53,235 bases of DNA from Bigelowiella natans CCMP2755 (taxonomy: Eukaryota > Cercozoa > Chlorarachniophyceae): positions 92,501-145,735 of the forward strand of contig ADNK01001594.1 of the NCBI GenBank assembly GCA_000320545.1, in the 5' to 3' direction. Each line of letters starts with the position of its first letter. The first letter of the stretch is position 1. Of the stretch, positions 12,894-22,969 are shown in pieces. Both the position numbers and the translations under genes were made by a program. The notes beneath the pieces were generated by a model. The model had not been told where the DNA came from and searched no databases. It saw nothing but the letters and a program-made list of their open reading frames with translations.

Positions 12894-14297
12894 CAAGAGA
12901 ATATAGTAAAATAAAGGAGGACGATGATGATGACGACGATGCTGAATAGATAATATGTATCCTTGTTTCCATTACGACTCCTTAATCTAGCTCATCGACA
13001 TTGTTACCTAAATTTCTTCCTTCGCTTTGTTTGTCGTATCATTTTGCTCATAATTACCTAGGAATTGCCGGATATCAACACAAGGAAGACGTGGCTAGCA
13101 GAGATCCACGACGGCCTAATTCAGCAAGGTATTCATTGTGGTATTGTCGGTCGGTCGCTTACTATGAACAACAGTCACTGGCCTGGATTTCCTTTCATAT
13201 ATGCACTGATTTTGCTGTTTGCGTGTGTTTGTGACCGTGTATTTGTACCCAGGCCTGCTTCCTCCGCAACATCGTTTCAAAGAGCAGATAAAGATTATAT
13301 GTTCTCCTAGAATTGTAAATTATTCCTCTTCAGACTCTTAATCCATGCAACAAATGAATTGTAATTTTGCGAGAATATTTTAATGATTTAAAGTAAAATC
13401 CAAACCCAGAAAGTACGACGCTATCAATCTTTGTAAACGGCAAGTCCTTTCCGTACACCTGCAACAGCAGCAACAGGTCGCAGCTTTATATTTAGATGTG
13501 GGTCCATGCTATATGCAGTGCATTCGATACATACAGTCGATATATGAGACGGATGTAATGAATTGATTAAATATTTTCAATGGTCATCCTAATGTACCTG
13601 TGCACGGCAGCGGCTACAGTTGATATATGCGTAATTGTACGTTGATCTATGTGGGCAACGTAGGGGCCACTAATTATTATATTGTTGCGGTTGAGCATCT
13701 TGTCAGGCCCATGAGGCAACACAGAATGATGAGGCAATCGATAGCCAAACAATGTAGCGCTGTGTGATAAGTGATAAGCGTACCATGCCAATGAACATGA
13801 CAATGTTGCTCATGACGTATGCATGTACCCGCGCACAGCAGTGTGCAGCTCCGCTGGCTAGTCGTTACGCGATCTAGCGATGTAATAACCGGTACGTAAA
13901 ATAGTGTATGTGTTGCATATCGCATTGTAGTGGTTTGTGTCGTGTGGCGCAGGCAGATGGCTCAATTATCTCATTATGATCGATGGATAGCTAAAATAGC
14001 GTACAATGTCCTCACCAATTATACCATATGTATACGTCGCATACACGTCAAGACGCACATAGGTAAGGCATGTTGACATAAGCGCTGCATCGCAGCCGCG
14101 GCTCTGCATAGCTACATTAGGATTACCATTGAAACGATTCAATCATATTATTGCAATAATAGATATATTGTATTACATGTCAATCATTGAATCCGTCTCA
14201 TATTAGCACAGGAATGCGGTGCAATGATGCACGCAGTTTGGTTGACTTTGATAATTTTGATTTCACTGCTAAAGACCACCGTGCAGGGCATATAAAC
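12894..14297. other. Intergenic region between kinesin and sulfatase A
   Basis: Apart from the candidate exons at 13062-13341, I see no gene. The rest is AT-moderate unique sequence with short palindromic words and no long open frame of coding character. The kinesin and sulfatase genes are convergent here, so this spacer holds two 3' ends. Confidence 0.5.
13062..13341 (+). CDS. Candidate two-exon coding fragment (possible alternative kinesin 3' exons)
   Basis: Exon 13062-13128 follows an acceptor CCTAG and reads in frame as ELPDINTRKTWLAEIHDGLI. Donor AAG|GTATTC leads to exon 13253-13341 (acceptor TACCCAG), which continues in phase as GLLPPQHRFKEQIKIICS and ends at TAA. There is no upstream ATG, so it would have to be joined to another exon. 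The only same-strand neighbour is the kinesin, whose last long exon ends 170 bp upstream with its own stop. I could not identify a convincing donor inside that exon. It could be an alternative tail, a separate small gene, or chance. Confidence 0.3.
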
Positions 14298-14795
14298 TCA
14301 TGACGACGAGGACTGCTCGGATATGAAAGGCCCCCAGTAGCCACCATACGCCTTATTCGCCACTTCACATGCTTTCGGGTCCTTCTTACCCCGCACAGGC
14401 GAGAAAACGCTTGTTTGAAGAGTGTCTACCCTCCCTAAAAGCTCTCGAAAAACGTCGGGATTCTCAGCTGCGATGTTATGTCGTTCGCGCGGATCAGCAT
14501 GAATGTCGAATAAACACCCGTCTTTCGGAGTAATCCCGCAGTGCTTTGCGTGTGCGAGGGGGTAGGTATGGCCGCTGCCACTAGTTCTGTTTGGCCAAGA
14601 AGGGCCAGTCTGCACGTATTGATCTACCATCCTCATCTTGTCCTTGGCACCGACGATTAGCTTGTGCTTTCCTCGGATAATACCTCCTACTAATGCCTTG
14701 CCGTCTCCATTCGGTCCCAGTGCTGCCGTATCACCGATGGCCACCTGCGAAGAGGAAAATTGAAGGTGATTACCAAACATACATTAATACAAATG

Positions 14796-14862
<67 letters not shown>

Positions 14863-15184
14863 TGTACATGTGTACACAGAGCTCTCCCTCGCCGCCTCGT
14901 TTCTTTCCTCCTTCTCCCCCTCCTCCTCCTTGCTGCTCTTTCTTACTGTACTACCTCAGTTCTAATTGAGCTATTTTCTCCCATGATGGTGCCCCATACA
15001 TCGATGGAATCGATAGGAGGCAGTCCAGCAGCCATGGCCTTTACGTCTGTAGGATCTTCATCAGCAAGCCCGGCCAACGTGGCATACCTGTCATCACCAT
15101 CAATCATTCACAGTAGATGCTCAGAGTATATTACTTAAAGAGGCTCCTGAGGGGGGAAGCAGTATAATGGTGGTGATGATTATC

Positions 15185-15218
<34 letters not shown>

Positions 15219-17420
15219 GGATGGTGGCGGTGAAGATGATGCAGAAGAGGGGTGTGTTATACTCGATGAATGATAAATGCAGAAGGTAGGTATATATTTT
15301 GCAACTATAGATGGCATCGAATCTGAACTCCTCAGTATATGTTCAAATGGCTGAAAATGGCGTGGTAGTACATGTCCCAAGCAGCCACGTAGCCTTGCTC
15401 CTTCGCCCCTCGTCTCCCCTCCGGTATAACGCCCCCTGCCATGAAAGCATTCACACGGATTCCCCCCTCCCAGTTGGAAAACTTTCCTCCAGTTAACGGC
15501 CAGTTGTTGCCTCCTGTGTGTGTATGTGGCAGTGTGTCACATATGGCAATATATAGCATATTTTGCGCGAAACATCATACGTATGCATGCACGCTTTTCG
15601 ATGCCAAACTGACCGCAGGTGCCGCCAAGGAGGATCTCCCCCCCATTATCGCTGTGTACGATGAGCAGTGTGTTGTTCCAAAGGCCTTCTTTTTTGAGAG
15701 TGGAAGCCATCATCCCTATCTCCTCGTCAAGATACGCCACCATTGCATGGTAACTTCGCCTTCGGTCATCATCGATCCAGGGAAATCTTTCTAGGTATGC
15801 GTCTGGGACTTGTAACCTACGATAGGGGTGGTGGGGGGGGGGTGGAACAGCAAGGAGAAGGAGGAGGAAAAATTTTATATTAATGTGTTTTATGTGTGTG
15901 TGTGTGTGTGTGGTGCGTGTGAATTTAAATATTTTATGCGTTAGCTGTAGTCGGCTATGCTACTGCGCTGCCATGCCACTCTAGGGGTGAATTAATTACG
16001 GGTAGTGGACGAGATGCAGGCTCCAGAAAAGAAACAGCGAGGAAGAAGAAGAAGAAGAAGAAGAAGAAGAAGAAGAAGAAGAAGAAGAAGAAGAGCTAGT
16101 AGTGGTCGTAGTATCAGCATTGATATCGCTTTTCGGCGCCATGAATCTCTCCTTTCGTGGCCGTTCCGCCTCTCCTCTTCGCTGTTGCCGTGCATGCCTC
16201 CTCACAATATTAATCGCCTCATCCCGAAACACTTGCTCCTCGTACACACAACGTTCCTCTTCGATGTCTTCTCCCTCTCCCCCTCCCTTGGGAGATTGGT
16301 TGTTCTGTGAACAGTGTTTGCCGTTTGCAAGGTCGAATGCAGGCCCGTCGTGGGTTGCATTGTAGCGCCATAGATCGCGCATCGGCTCGGTCCCTAGCTT
16401 GCACTTGCCTTCTTCATGTGTCCAGTAGTCGTTGGAGTGGTGCCAGTATCTGTGAAGAAGAAGAAGAAGAAGAAGAAGAAGAAGAAGAAGAAGAAGAATG
16501 TCAAGGCAGTTATCCTTGCAGAGCAGCAAAAGGACGAAAAAACAACCAGTTTCTGTTCACGGGAAGATGCGATGCAAAGTACCCAAGGAAGGCACCGCTC
16601 ACGCAACAGTTATTCTGTTGTCGAATAGCAAAGATGTTCGGAGCATTTTTTTTCTTTTTTTTTTTTTACCCCAGCCATGAGTCATAACCGCGAGCTTTTG
16701 GGTGATGGTCTTGCGTGGCCATCCCAACATCCCATTTACCAACCATGTGTGTTGAGTAGCCGCCCCTCTTTAGGACTGAGGCGATGCCCGTCATATTTGG
16801 AGGAATACCTATTAGAAGAAGCCAGACCATGGAGTAGTAAAGGCAGCCATATTGGATTATTCGTGCTGACCGATTTCGCATGTGTTGGTGCGTGTGCATG
16901 AGTTTTGTGTATACTACTATTATCATGGATTCACCACCTTGATACCCCGCTACAGTATCCTTAGGATTAGAGCACTCGGGAACAACGTTTTGGACGTTTA
17001 CGTGGATAGGGTGCCTGCCGGTCTGGATCGCACATCGGCTTGGGCTGCAAATCTTGTGCGCGTAGAACCTTCAAAAATAAACACATCATGCAACAGCTTG
17101 GCTGCCCGGCTTTGTGATGTTTCATGTCACCTGTCTAATTCAACGCCTTCCTTCACTAGGCGGTCTATGTTTGGCGTCTGAATTTCAGAGGCATTGATCT
17201 GTGCCCGGTGGTAGCCTACATCTGCCCACCCCCAATCATCCACCAAAATGTAGACGATGTTAGGCTTCAAGGGCTTTGCTGCAGACGCTGTCGGCAATAA
17301 CGAATTTGGAAGCGAGAACGCCAGTGTCGTTAACCATGCCAAGAAAGAGGAGGAGGAGGAGGAGGAGGAGGAGGAGGAGGAGGAGGAGGAGGAGGAGGAG
17401 GCATGCGCCAAGCGCGACAT
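14298..17420 (-). CDS. Arylsulfatase (ARSB-like, secreted), 8 exons, with two poly-Ser insertions
   Basis: Sulfatase family enzyme that hydrolyses sulfate esters, predicted extracellular or in the secretory pathway. Exons on the minus strand: 17420-17131, 17068-16938, 16808-16670, 16449-16000, 15816-15593, 15513-15372, 15087-14955, 14744-14298. The total of 1,956 nt gives 651 residues and a stop, with all phases matching. Visible features: a signal-peptide-like segment FLAWLTTLAFSLPNSLLPTA at about residues 26-45, preceded by a Ser run; metal-site motif VDDWGWADVGYH; formylglycine motif CSPSR with Cys104; GKWDVGMATQ; HSDNGG; NNWPLTGGKFSNWEGG. A 20-Ser run preceded by Thr is inserted just before FLFWSLHLVH in the catalytic domain, encoded by the TCT repeat at 16042-16093. 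The second sulfatase at 29.6 kb lacks both runs. Family assignment is sure; the substrate is not known. Confidence 0.93.
14799..14857. repeat. Compound (AT)n(GT)n microsatellite in a sulfatase intron
   Basis: AT then GT run within the last intron of the minus-strand sulfatase gene. A GAT repeat lies at 15187-15217 in the preceding intron. Confidence 0.9.
16042..16093. repeat. (GAA)n repeat coding poly-Ser in the sulfatase
   Basis: In-frame trinucleotide repeat inside exon 4. Read on the minus strand it gives TCT/TCC-type serine codons, which are translated if the model is right. Confidence 0.88.
16454..16498. repeat. (GAA)n repeat in the sulfatase intron 3 acceptor tract
   Basis: The minus-strand TTC repeat acts as the pyrimidine tract immediately upstream of the acceptor ACAG before exon 4, which starts at 16449. 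Confidence 0.85.
17347..17401. repeat. (GAG)n repeat coding poly-Ser at the sulfatase N-terminus
   Basis: On the minus strand this is a run of TCC serine codons between the start Met and the hydrophobic signal segment. Confidence 0.88.
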
Positions 17421-17965
17421 GATGATTGTTGGGGGGGGCGCCCTGAGTCGATCGGAAGTGTGAGGAGATGAGATGTTGGTCCTACGACAACGAAATCAAC
17501 TGAAATACCGGTAAATCAGGCCCAAAATCACAGTCGCATGATCAAAAATAGCCTGTATTCCATCACTACGACAACAGTACAATAATCACCTCAAAGGACC
17601 ACCACCACGAAAGAAAGATAGGACACCTACGAGGCGAAGGGCCCTACCCTGATTTACATCCGCTAGGACAAATACTCGGAGATGGAAAGGCCGGGAGAGT
17701 TGCGCTATAAGCGCCAAGATACTCCGAAGCATGGTGGTTGTGAATGTTGTGGGAAATCTGTTATACATGTCTGCATTCGCGTGTGGGGACTTAAAGTTTC
17801 TCTTTGATACACGCGATTAGGAGATGGCAGCCATCACATAGGAGGTGGTGGCAGCGGGAGGGGAGATAACTGCTCGTACCAACAAATGGAGTCTCAGCGC
17901 TGTGAGATGGTTTTGCTTAACAAGAAAGTTTTAGAAGCAATCTGACTACAACAAATACACCTCAG
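17421..17965. other. Intergenic/5' region of sulfatase A and the 17.97 kb gene
   Basis: It holds the upstream region of the minus-strand sulfatase and presumably upstream exons of the plus-strand gene ending at 18481. A possible exon begins after CTAG at about 17671, but no phase-consistent join could be shown. No repeats of note. Confidence 0.35.
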
Positions 17966-18481
17966 GTTGATGGCAAGATGCAATGCACCAAGACCAGGAC
18001 TGAGCTCCGAAAGTGTCCAGGCCGTAGAACGGAGAAAAAAGAAGGAGGAAGGTGGGTAGAGACGGATGAAAGCGAATTTGGCATCGGAGGATTAGGAGGT
18101 GCACTTGACTTGAACTTCGATTCCTTCTTTGGGCAAATTCGAGATCATCTTTCTGGAATGAGGAGAAACAACCCATCTGTTTTCGATGACCAATTTCCAA
18201 TAAGGCCAAGACCTTCCGAGAGGAGAGAACAAGACTACAGTGAATTTTTCCCACCTACAGGCCGATTCCCATCCTTCAGTCATTCCTTTAAATCAGGGAA
18301 TGGAACAGGGAGAGACAACAACAATGATAACCATAGACACATTGATCCTGAACAAATCTTTGATTTCATGAAGCATTCAGCTTCAAGATCTAGTTCGCAG
18401 AAGGATAAAATGGTGCGACGGCAACAGCCGAAAAACTTCAGGGGATCTTCATTTCATAACGACGTTATAGACGAGGTGTAG
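17966..18481 (+). CDS. Last exon of an unknown gene
   Basis: An open frame runs from acceptor ACCTCAG at 17959-17965 to TAG at 18479-18481; an internal ATG is at 17978. The predicted product is about 170 residues, hydrophilic and low in hydrophobic segments. It has a Gly-rich stretch (GIGGLGGALDLNFDSFFG), a Pro/Phe-rich middle (FFPPTGRFPSFSHSF), and a basic Ser-rich end. An N-terminal pair of Cys lies in KMQCTKTRTELRKCPGRR. I do not recognise the family. It could be complete from ATG 17978 or joined to upstream exons. Codon composition looks coding and there are no internal microsatellites. It lies tail-to-tail with the nucleoside-hydrolase gene. Confidence 0.5.
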   Translation, partial: VDGKMQCTKTRTELRKCPGRRTEKKEGGRWVETDESEFGIGGLGGALDLNFDSFFGQIRDHLSGMRRNNPSVFDDQFPIRPRPSERREQDYSEFFPPTGRFPSFSHSFKSGNGTGRDNNNDNHRHIDPEQIFDFMKHSASRSSSQKDKMVRRQQPKNFRGSSFHNDVIDEV

Positions 18482-19332
18482 AGATGATACGATAGACCAA
18501 ATTCATGTATACTTTTCGTTCACTAGGAATGACAATATGAGTAGGATGTTTTGAGCTTAACATAAGGCAAGCCTTCATGTTAAAGTCATCACACATGAAG
18601 ACTGCTGTAATTTTTTGCCTGCGCCTGCCGGGTGCAAGTAGAGCCGACAGATACAGCAGCGATGTCAAGTAGTGCATGTGCGTAACATGTACGCATGCAT
18701 GGTAATGCTCTGACTGGTCACTGCTGGGCCCAGAGTCCTAAAGGCCTCTGGCTGATTACGTTGGAAAAAGTGCATTTGCATTCATCAATGATTAGATTAC
18801 ATGTGTTGTGCAAAAGCATGCACATAAACACATGCATTCATGTGCATTGCAGACAATGCTGTCAGCTAGAGTACATGTTAGCACACGTGTATAAATTTGC
18901 TTGGTGTACGTGTAGATACGAAAAGTGCACATGTGTTTGTTTGATACACACGAACAACATGAGCACATGTGTTTTGCACGCGTACATCAACCAGAGGCCT
19001 TTAGGTACATAGGCCTCTGGCAGGCGCAAGCATGCATGCTAGATGCTTTGATGGCCTCACATACTTTAGCTAGTTATTATCCGCATTGCATCCGGCCCAA
19101 AATGCTGAAAACGAATGAAGATATCTAATAGAGCTGCACTTTGGCACATATTAGGATTACAATCGAAAAATTAACACATTCATTACATCCGTCATACACA
19201 TTGTCACACATTGCTACAGTACAAATGACTCAAATGAGTAGTTATCTCAAGATTTTCTGCACTCGATATCTCGAGGAAAATAAAACCACACCTAGCAAGT
19301 GGTTTACAGTTGCGACGCCCGATCCTGGCCTT
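18482..19332. other. Intergenic region with inverted repeat and palindromic words
   Basis: Between two convergent 3' ends. It contains a 15-bp inverted repeat (see the repeat entry) and many short palindromes such as ACATGT, CACATGTG and GCATGC between its arms. The plus-strand open frame at 19141-19836 is antisense to the hydrolase gene and is not proposed as coding. Confidence 0.5.
18737..19005. repeat. 15-bp perfect inverted repeat with 239-bp spacer
   Basis: The left arm CCTAAAGGCCTCTGG at 18737-18751 and right arm CCAGAGGCCTTTAGG at 18991-19005 are exact reverse complements. A partial third copy, AGGCCTCTGG, follows at 19011-19020 in left-arm orientation. No target-site duplication is obvious. 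It could be a small non-autonomous element or a transcribed hairpin. Confidence 0.7.
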
Positions 19333-20532
19333 CTACAATTTGTGGTATGCAAATGCTTTTGGGAAAAGCTCGCGGTCAACGGCGACAGCTATATCAAACC
19401 TTTCCTGCTTTTTGTTGAACTTGCTTCCCCAACGTCCATTCACGTTGTAAGGAACCGCTGGCGAAAAACTGCAAATGGATGGCTCCAATGCTACAATAGC
19501 CGCCAATGGATCGTGCAGTTTTTTACCCGATGGTTTCCGTTTGAGATAAACATCCATTGCCCTCCATATCCAGGAAAGGGAGGCAGATCCTTTGACTTTC
19601 TCCGCCAAAAAATCATGCAATTTCTTGTCGTATACTACTCCGTGGCACACATTTTTAGCTACCATCCGTATCCTCGGGAGAGCATTCTCAGCGTGTTTAC
19701 TGAACAGAAATTCCGCGTCGGCACGCGCACCACCGAGATTATATGTGGCAACTACCTCCTTTCCCGCAAATTTGTTCAGTCGATGCTCGGGTGGCACAAT
19801 GCTGTCGCCAGCAAATCCACCTTGACACACCCATAAGGGGATGTGAATACGCTTATTGTTTTCCTTTTCATTCATCATAATCCCCCCTCGTATGGCCCGT
19901 GCAATTCCCTTCGGCGGAGATCCTGTTATTACTACGTCTGGTCCTAGTGCATAGAGCTCCTCGGGCGTCATGTCAGGTTTTCTTTCGATGCGCTTTAGTC
20001 CAATGCCACCTTTATTTCTATCCTTGGTGTGCCAGGGTGAAACACATCCGTTTCCAGATTTTGTCTTGTGATCAGGATTTACGGAAGCGATGGGAGGGAG
20101 TTTACGCTTCGTTCCATGCTTACCTCCCTTTTCCAGCCCCCACACCTGTTCTAGAACTTGTGCAGCAACTGAAATTTGCAAGGGAGTTCCAGGCACCATG
20201 CAGACTCCGATGAGCTCCACTCGCGGATGGCCTGCAAGCCAAGCGAGGGTCAGCATATCGTCAGGGTCTCCAGTTTCGAGCTCTGCAATTACTCGTACTT
20301 TGCAACTTGTTTCTGTCTCCTTTTCATTTCCATTAGAAACCATTTTAGTCTCAGTATCGAAGTCCCCTAGAAATGTCCCAGCGGCGCATGACGTACTCGA
20401 TGATGGAGCACCTATTTTTTTCTCCTTTTGCTGTGACTTCTTCTTTGATGTCGGTAGACCCTCTCCTCTTCTCAACCTTATCGATTTTCCCTGTTCCTTC
20501 AATCGTGCGTCCCGCATTTCCCTCCAGGCCAT
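19333..20532 (-). CDS. Nucleoside hydrolase (IUNH-family) protein
   Basis: Single-exon frame of 399 residues. From about residue 78 it matches the inosine/uridine-preferring nucleoside hydrolase fold: an N-terminal Asp cluster LETGDPDDMLTLAWLAGHP (about 85-103), a GSPPKGIARA loop, CQGGFAGDSIVPP, and the C-terminal HDPLAAIVAL motif whose His and Asp are active-site or metal residues in the family. The reaction in characterised members is cleavage of the N-glycosidic bond of ribonucleosides. The first motif deviates from canonical DxDxxxDD (ETGDPDD). The first 75 residues are basic and Ser-rich with no signal peptide and no family match, so they may be a linker or a wrongly extended start. ATG 20532 is the first Met after an in-frame TAG. 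The 5' end is 128 bp from the divergent FSH hydrolase gene. Confidence 0.8.
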   Translation of the reverse strand: MAWREMRDARLKEQGKSIRLRRGEGLPTSKKKSQQKEKKIGAPSSSTSCAAGTFLGDFDTETKMVSNGNEKETETSCKVRVIAELETGDPDDMLTLAWLAGHPRVELIGVCMVPGTPLQISVAAQVLEQVWGLEKGGKHGTKRKLPPIASVNPDHKTKSGNGCVSPWHTKDRNKGGIGLKRIERKPDMTPEELYALGPDVVITGSPPKGIARAIRGGIMMNEKENNKRIHIPLWVCQGGFAGDSIVPPEHRLNKFAGKEVVATYNLGGARADAEFLFSKHAENALPRIRMVAKNVCHGVVYDKKLHDFLAEKVKGSASLSWIWRAMDVYLKRKPSGKKLHDPLAAIVALEPSICSFSPAVPYNVNGRWGSKFNKKQERFDIAVAVDRELFPKAFAYHKL

Positions 20533-20660
20533 CCTGTTAGCTGTGTGTTGTTTTTCAAGCTGTGCTATTTCCTAGGATTTGTCTGGATTGTGAGGAGTGC
20601 CAGAATGATTAAGGTAGACAAATACAGGATTTGGAATTATCTCTAAGTCGCACAGGAAAG
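20533..20660. promoter_or_regulatory. Short divergent (bidirectional) promoter region
   Basis: Only 128 bp separate the start codons of the minus-strand nucleoside hydrolase and the plus-strand serine hydrolase, so both promoters and 5' UTRs must share or overlap this interval. No TATA box is evident. Confidence 0.45.
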
Positions 20661-22969
20661 ATGCCCTACAACCGAACATCGAAGGAATCGTTCAGGATAT
20701 TTCTACGACTTCGAAAGGTAGTCCTCTCATTGAGTTGAAATGTTCCTGGAACTTTCTTTGCCAATAGTTTCGATGCCCTTGTCGCATGTGCAAATTGGCC
20801 TATGTTTGTGTTATCGTCGCTCGTCTCATGGAAAAACTATACTGTTGGTTTCGAGAGCAGCCGAGGGAATGATGTCCATGAAAGGGAATGTTACAGCCAT
20901 TTGGTAGGGCCGCACATTGGAGACTTAATGACCCTTACGAACGTACATGGTCTGGGTCTAATCGAGTATTGCCCCAAGGAAGTCATTCAAACGCAAAAAC
21001 TTCGGACATTCACGATGAGAAGAAGGTATCTGGTGATTTCTTACAATTCCGCTTACCACTGCTTTGTGTTCTGTCAAATCCTAAATTCTTTCAGTTTCAC
21101 CGCATTCATCTCTGATGCGCAAAATATCATCCCCCCTCAGAAGGATAAAGGAAGATTCTCCTCGAAGGTAGTTCGTGTTTTGCTGTTGCATGGATGGGCT
21201 GGAAACGCTGGCGTTATAGAGGTACACGAAAATTAAACACTATAGTGGTGTGGCACCTCCACCTTTCATCTCCAGACAATGCAACTGACACGTGTTTATG
21301 AACTTTTTTTAAATTACTTATCAGCGTATGACTCGACGGCTTTGTCGTCGCCTCAAAGATTTGGTGGATTTTGTGATACCTTCTGCACCGATATCACTAC
21401 CGCCTCTCGAGTCTCCCCCCCCTCCTCCTCGTCGAGGACGTCCAAACGCGCGAGCATGGTTGATCCTCACTCAATTTGTCACATACGATTCTGTCTCATG
21501 ACTAGTTTAGTCATACGGCTCTTTTGCCCATATTTAAGTAACAAATTCGTTAACATACCACTGTAAACAGGTTTGTGTACAATATGGATAATCCATCGGA
21601 CACAAATGGATTTTTGCAGACGTCAACAGGTATGAAAAAGTGTGGAGCACAGAAGATTGAAATATCGATTGGAAACTGTAGAATTTCATGACGAAACAGT
21701 GACAATTTTAATCTGCGACGTGTTGGACGCGTTAGCGCGTCGCATGACCAATATCATTTCACAAAGATACTTTTGTTTTGGTATTTAGTAGCAATACGCA
21801 ATGAGATAAATTTAATGGGCATAAGAAAGTGTTTATTTATCGCAATTTTCCCCCTCCCTCTCTTCAAATCTTAATGCTCTCGAAATATATGATTTTATGA
21901 TGATATTTCACAGTCAAATATTACAAATGGGAAGAATCTGTGCGACATCTACACAAAATATGGTATTTTATCTTCGTCTTGAGTAACACAGCAGCATGTA
22001 TACTCTTAATTTCACCTTTGCCATTTAAGGATTTCGATGCAACTTACATTTTGTAATAATCTATTAATTAAATAAAAGCAAGGACGAAGGTCCATTTGAT
22101 GGAATCATGGGCTTCTCACAAGGTACTTTGGACCCCCCCAACCTCCTACTCTTTCACTATTTTCTCAAGGGTCACATCTTTCAGGAGCTGCGGCCGTTCA
22201 TCTCCTCCTTCAAGGCCATTTCGAAAGGTGCGCCGACTTGATGAATAAGAGACGTAGCAATGATGTGGTCTTTTGCTCAGGATATTTACGAAATTTCGCT
22301 TTCGATTCGTGGTTCTCGCTGCGGGGTTTGCAGGCAGCGGTTGTGGAAACGGTTGGTCACACAAGGTATTGATGCGGTCATGATTGATGACAAAGTGAAA
22401 ACAATTGGTTTCGTAGTCATGTTCAATCAAATTTAACAAGTATATGTGCTGGTGATGACTTTTTTATACATCATTCAGATTGAGATTCCATCTTTACACT
22501 TCTCAGGAGATGCAGATACGACGGTTCAATTTTTTTATCATTTCTGTCCTCCTAGTTTATTATGCATATGGGTGATATTGTGCATGTGAATCATTGATGC
22601 AAGTAAAGAGCAATTTATCATATTCTGATACGCCAATCTTTTAGGTTCCTCCATGCCACCAAAGTCACCTATTTTCATGTAATATTGTAGCTTTAGCTTA
22701 GAAATAGAGAGCTGATTTATAACACTTTTCACAGGCTTTTCGGAAAAGAACAGAGTTTTGTCCAGACACCTCGGAGGACATATATGTGAGCAAACACTAA
22801 TATTTTTGCCTCGTTAAATTGTACTAATTTTCCTTCTTCTATTTTTTTCTTACTGTTGCCTGCAGTACCTCAGAAATCAAAAGATGTAGCTACAATTCGT
22901 GCTTTCATCGAAAAATATTCCAATGCTTCAGAGCATGCTTTAGAATCATGTCGTCACAAATTAAAATGA
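20661..22969 (+). CDS. FSH1/OVCA2-family serine hydrolase, 13 exons
   Basis: Alpha/beta-hydrolase of the FSH family (yeast FSH1, human OVCA2); the substrate is probably a small ester but is not defined. Exons: 20661-20717, 20897-21025, 21141-21221, 21325-21458, 21571-21629, 21914-21962, 22079-22122, 22185-22227, 22281-22365, 22479-22523, 22645-22678, 22735-22785, 22866-22969. The 915 nt make exactly 304 residues plus stop. Family landmarks in order: VRVLLLHGWAGN (oxyanion side), LVDFVIPSAP, ARAWFVYN, nucleophile motif GPFDGIMGFSQGA with Ser183, FRFVVLAAGF, SLHFSGDADTTVP with Asp240, and HLGGHILP with His269. The roughly 60 residues before VRVLLLHG are a hydrophilic extension absent from FSH1. 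Exon 1 and the 20897 acceptor are less certain (ATG at 20888 is an alternative start). The spacing from Asp to His equals OVCA2, which supports the 34-nt exon at 22645. Confidence 0.88.

Noticed and set aside
19141-19836. 231-codon plus-strand open frame
   Set aside because: Antisense shadow of the nucleoside hydrolase coding region.
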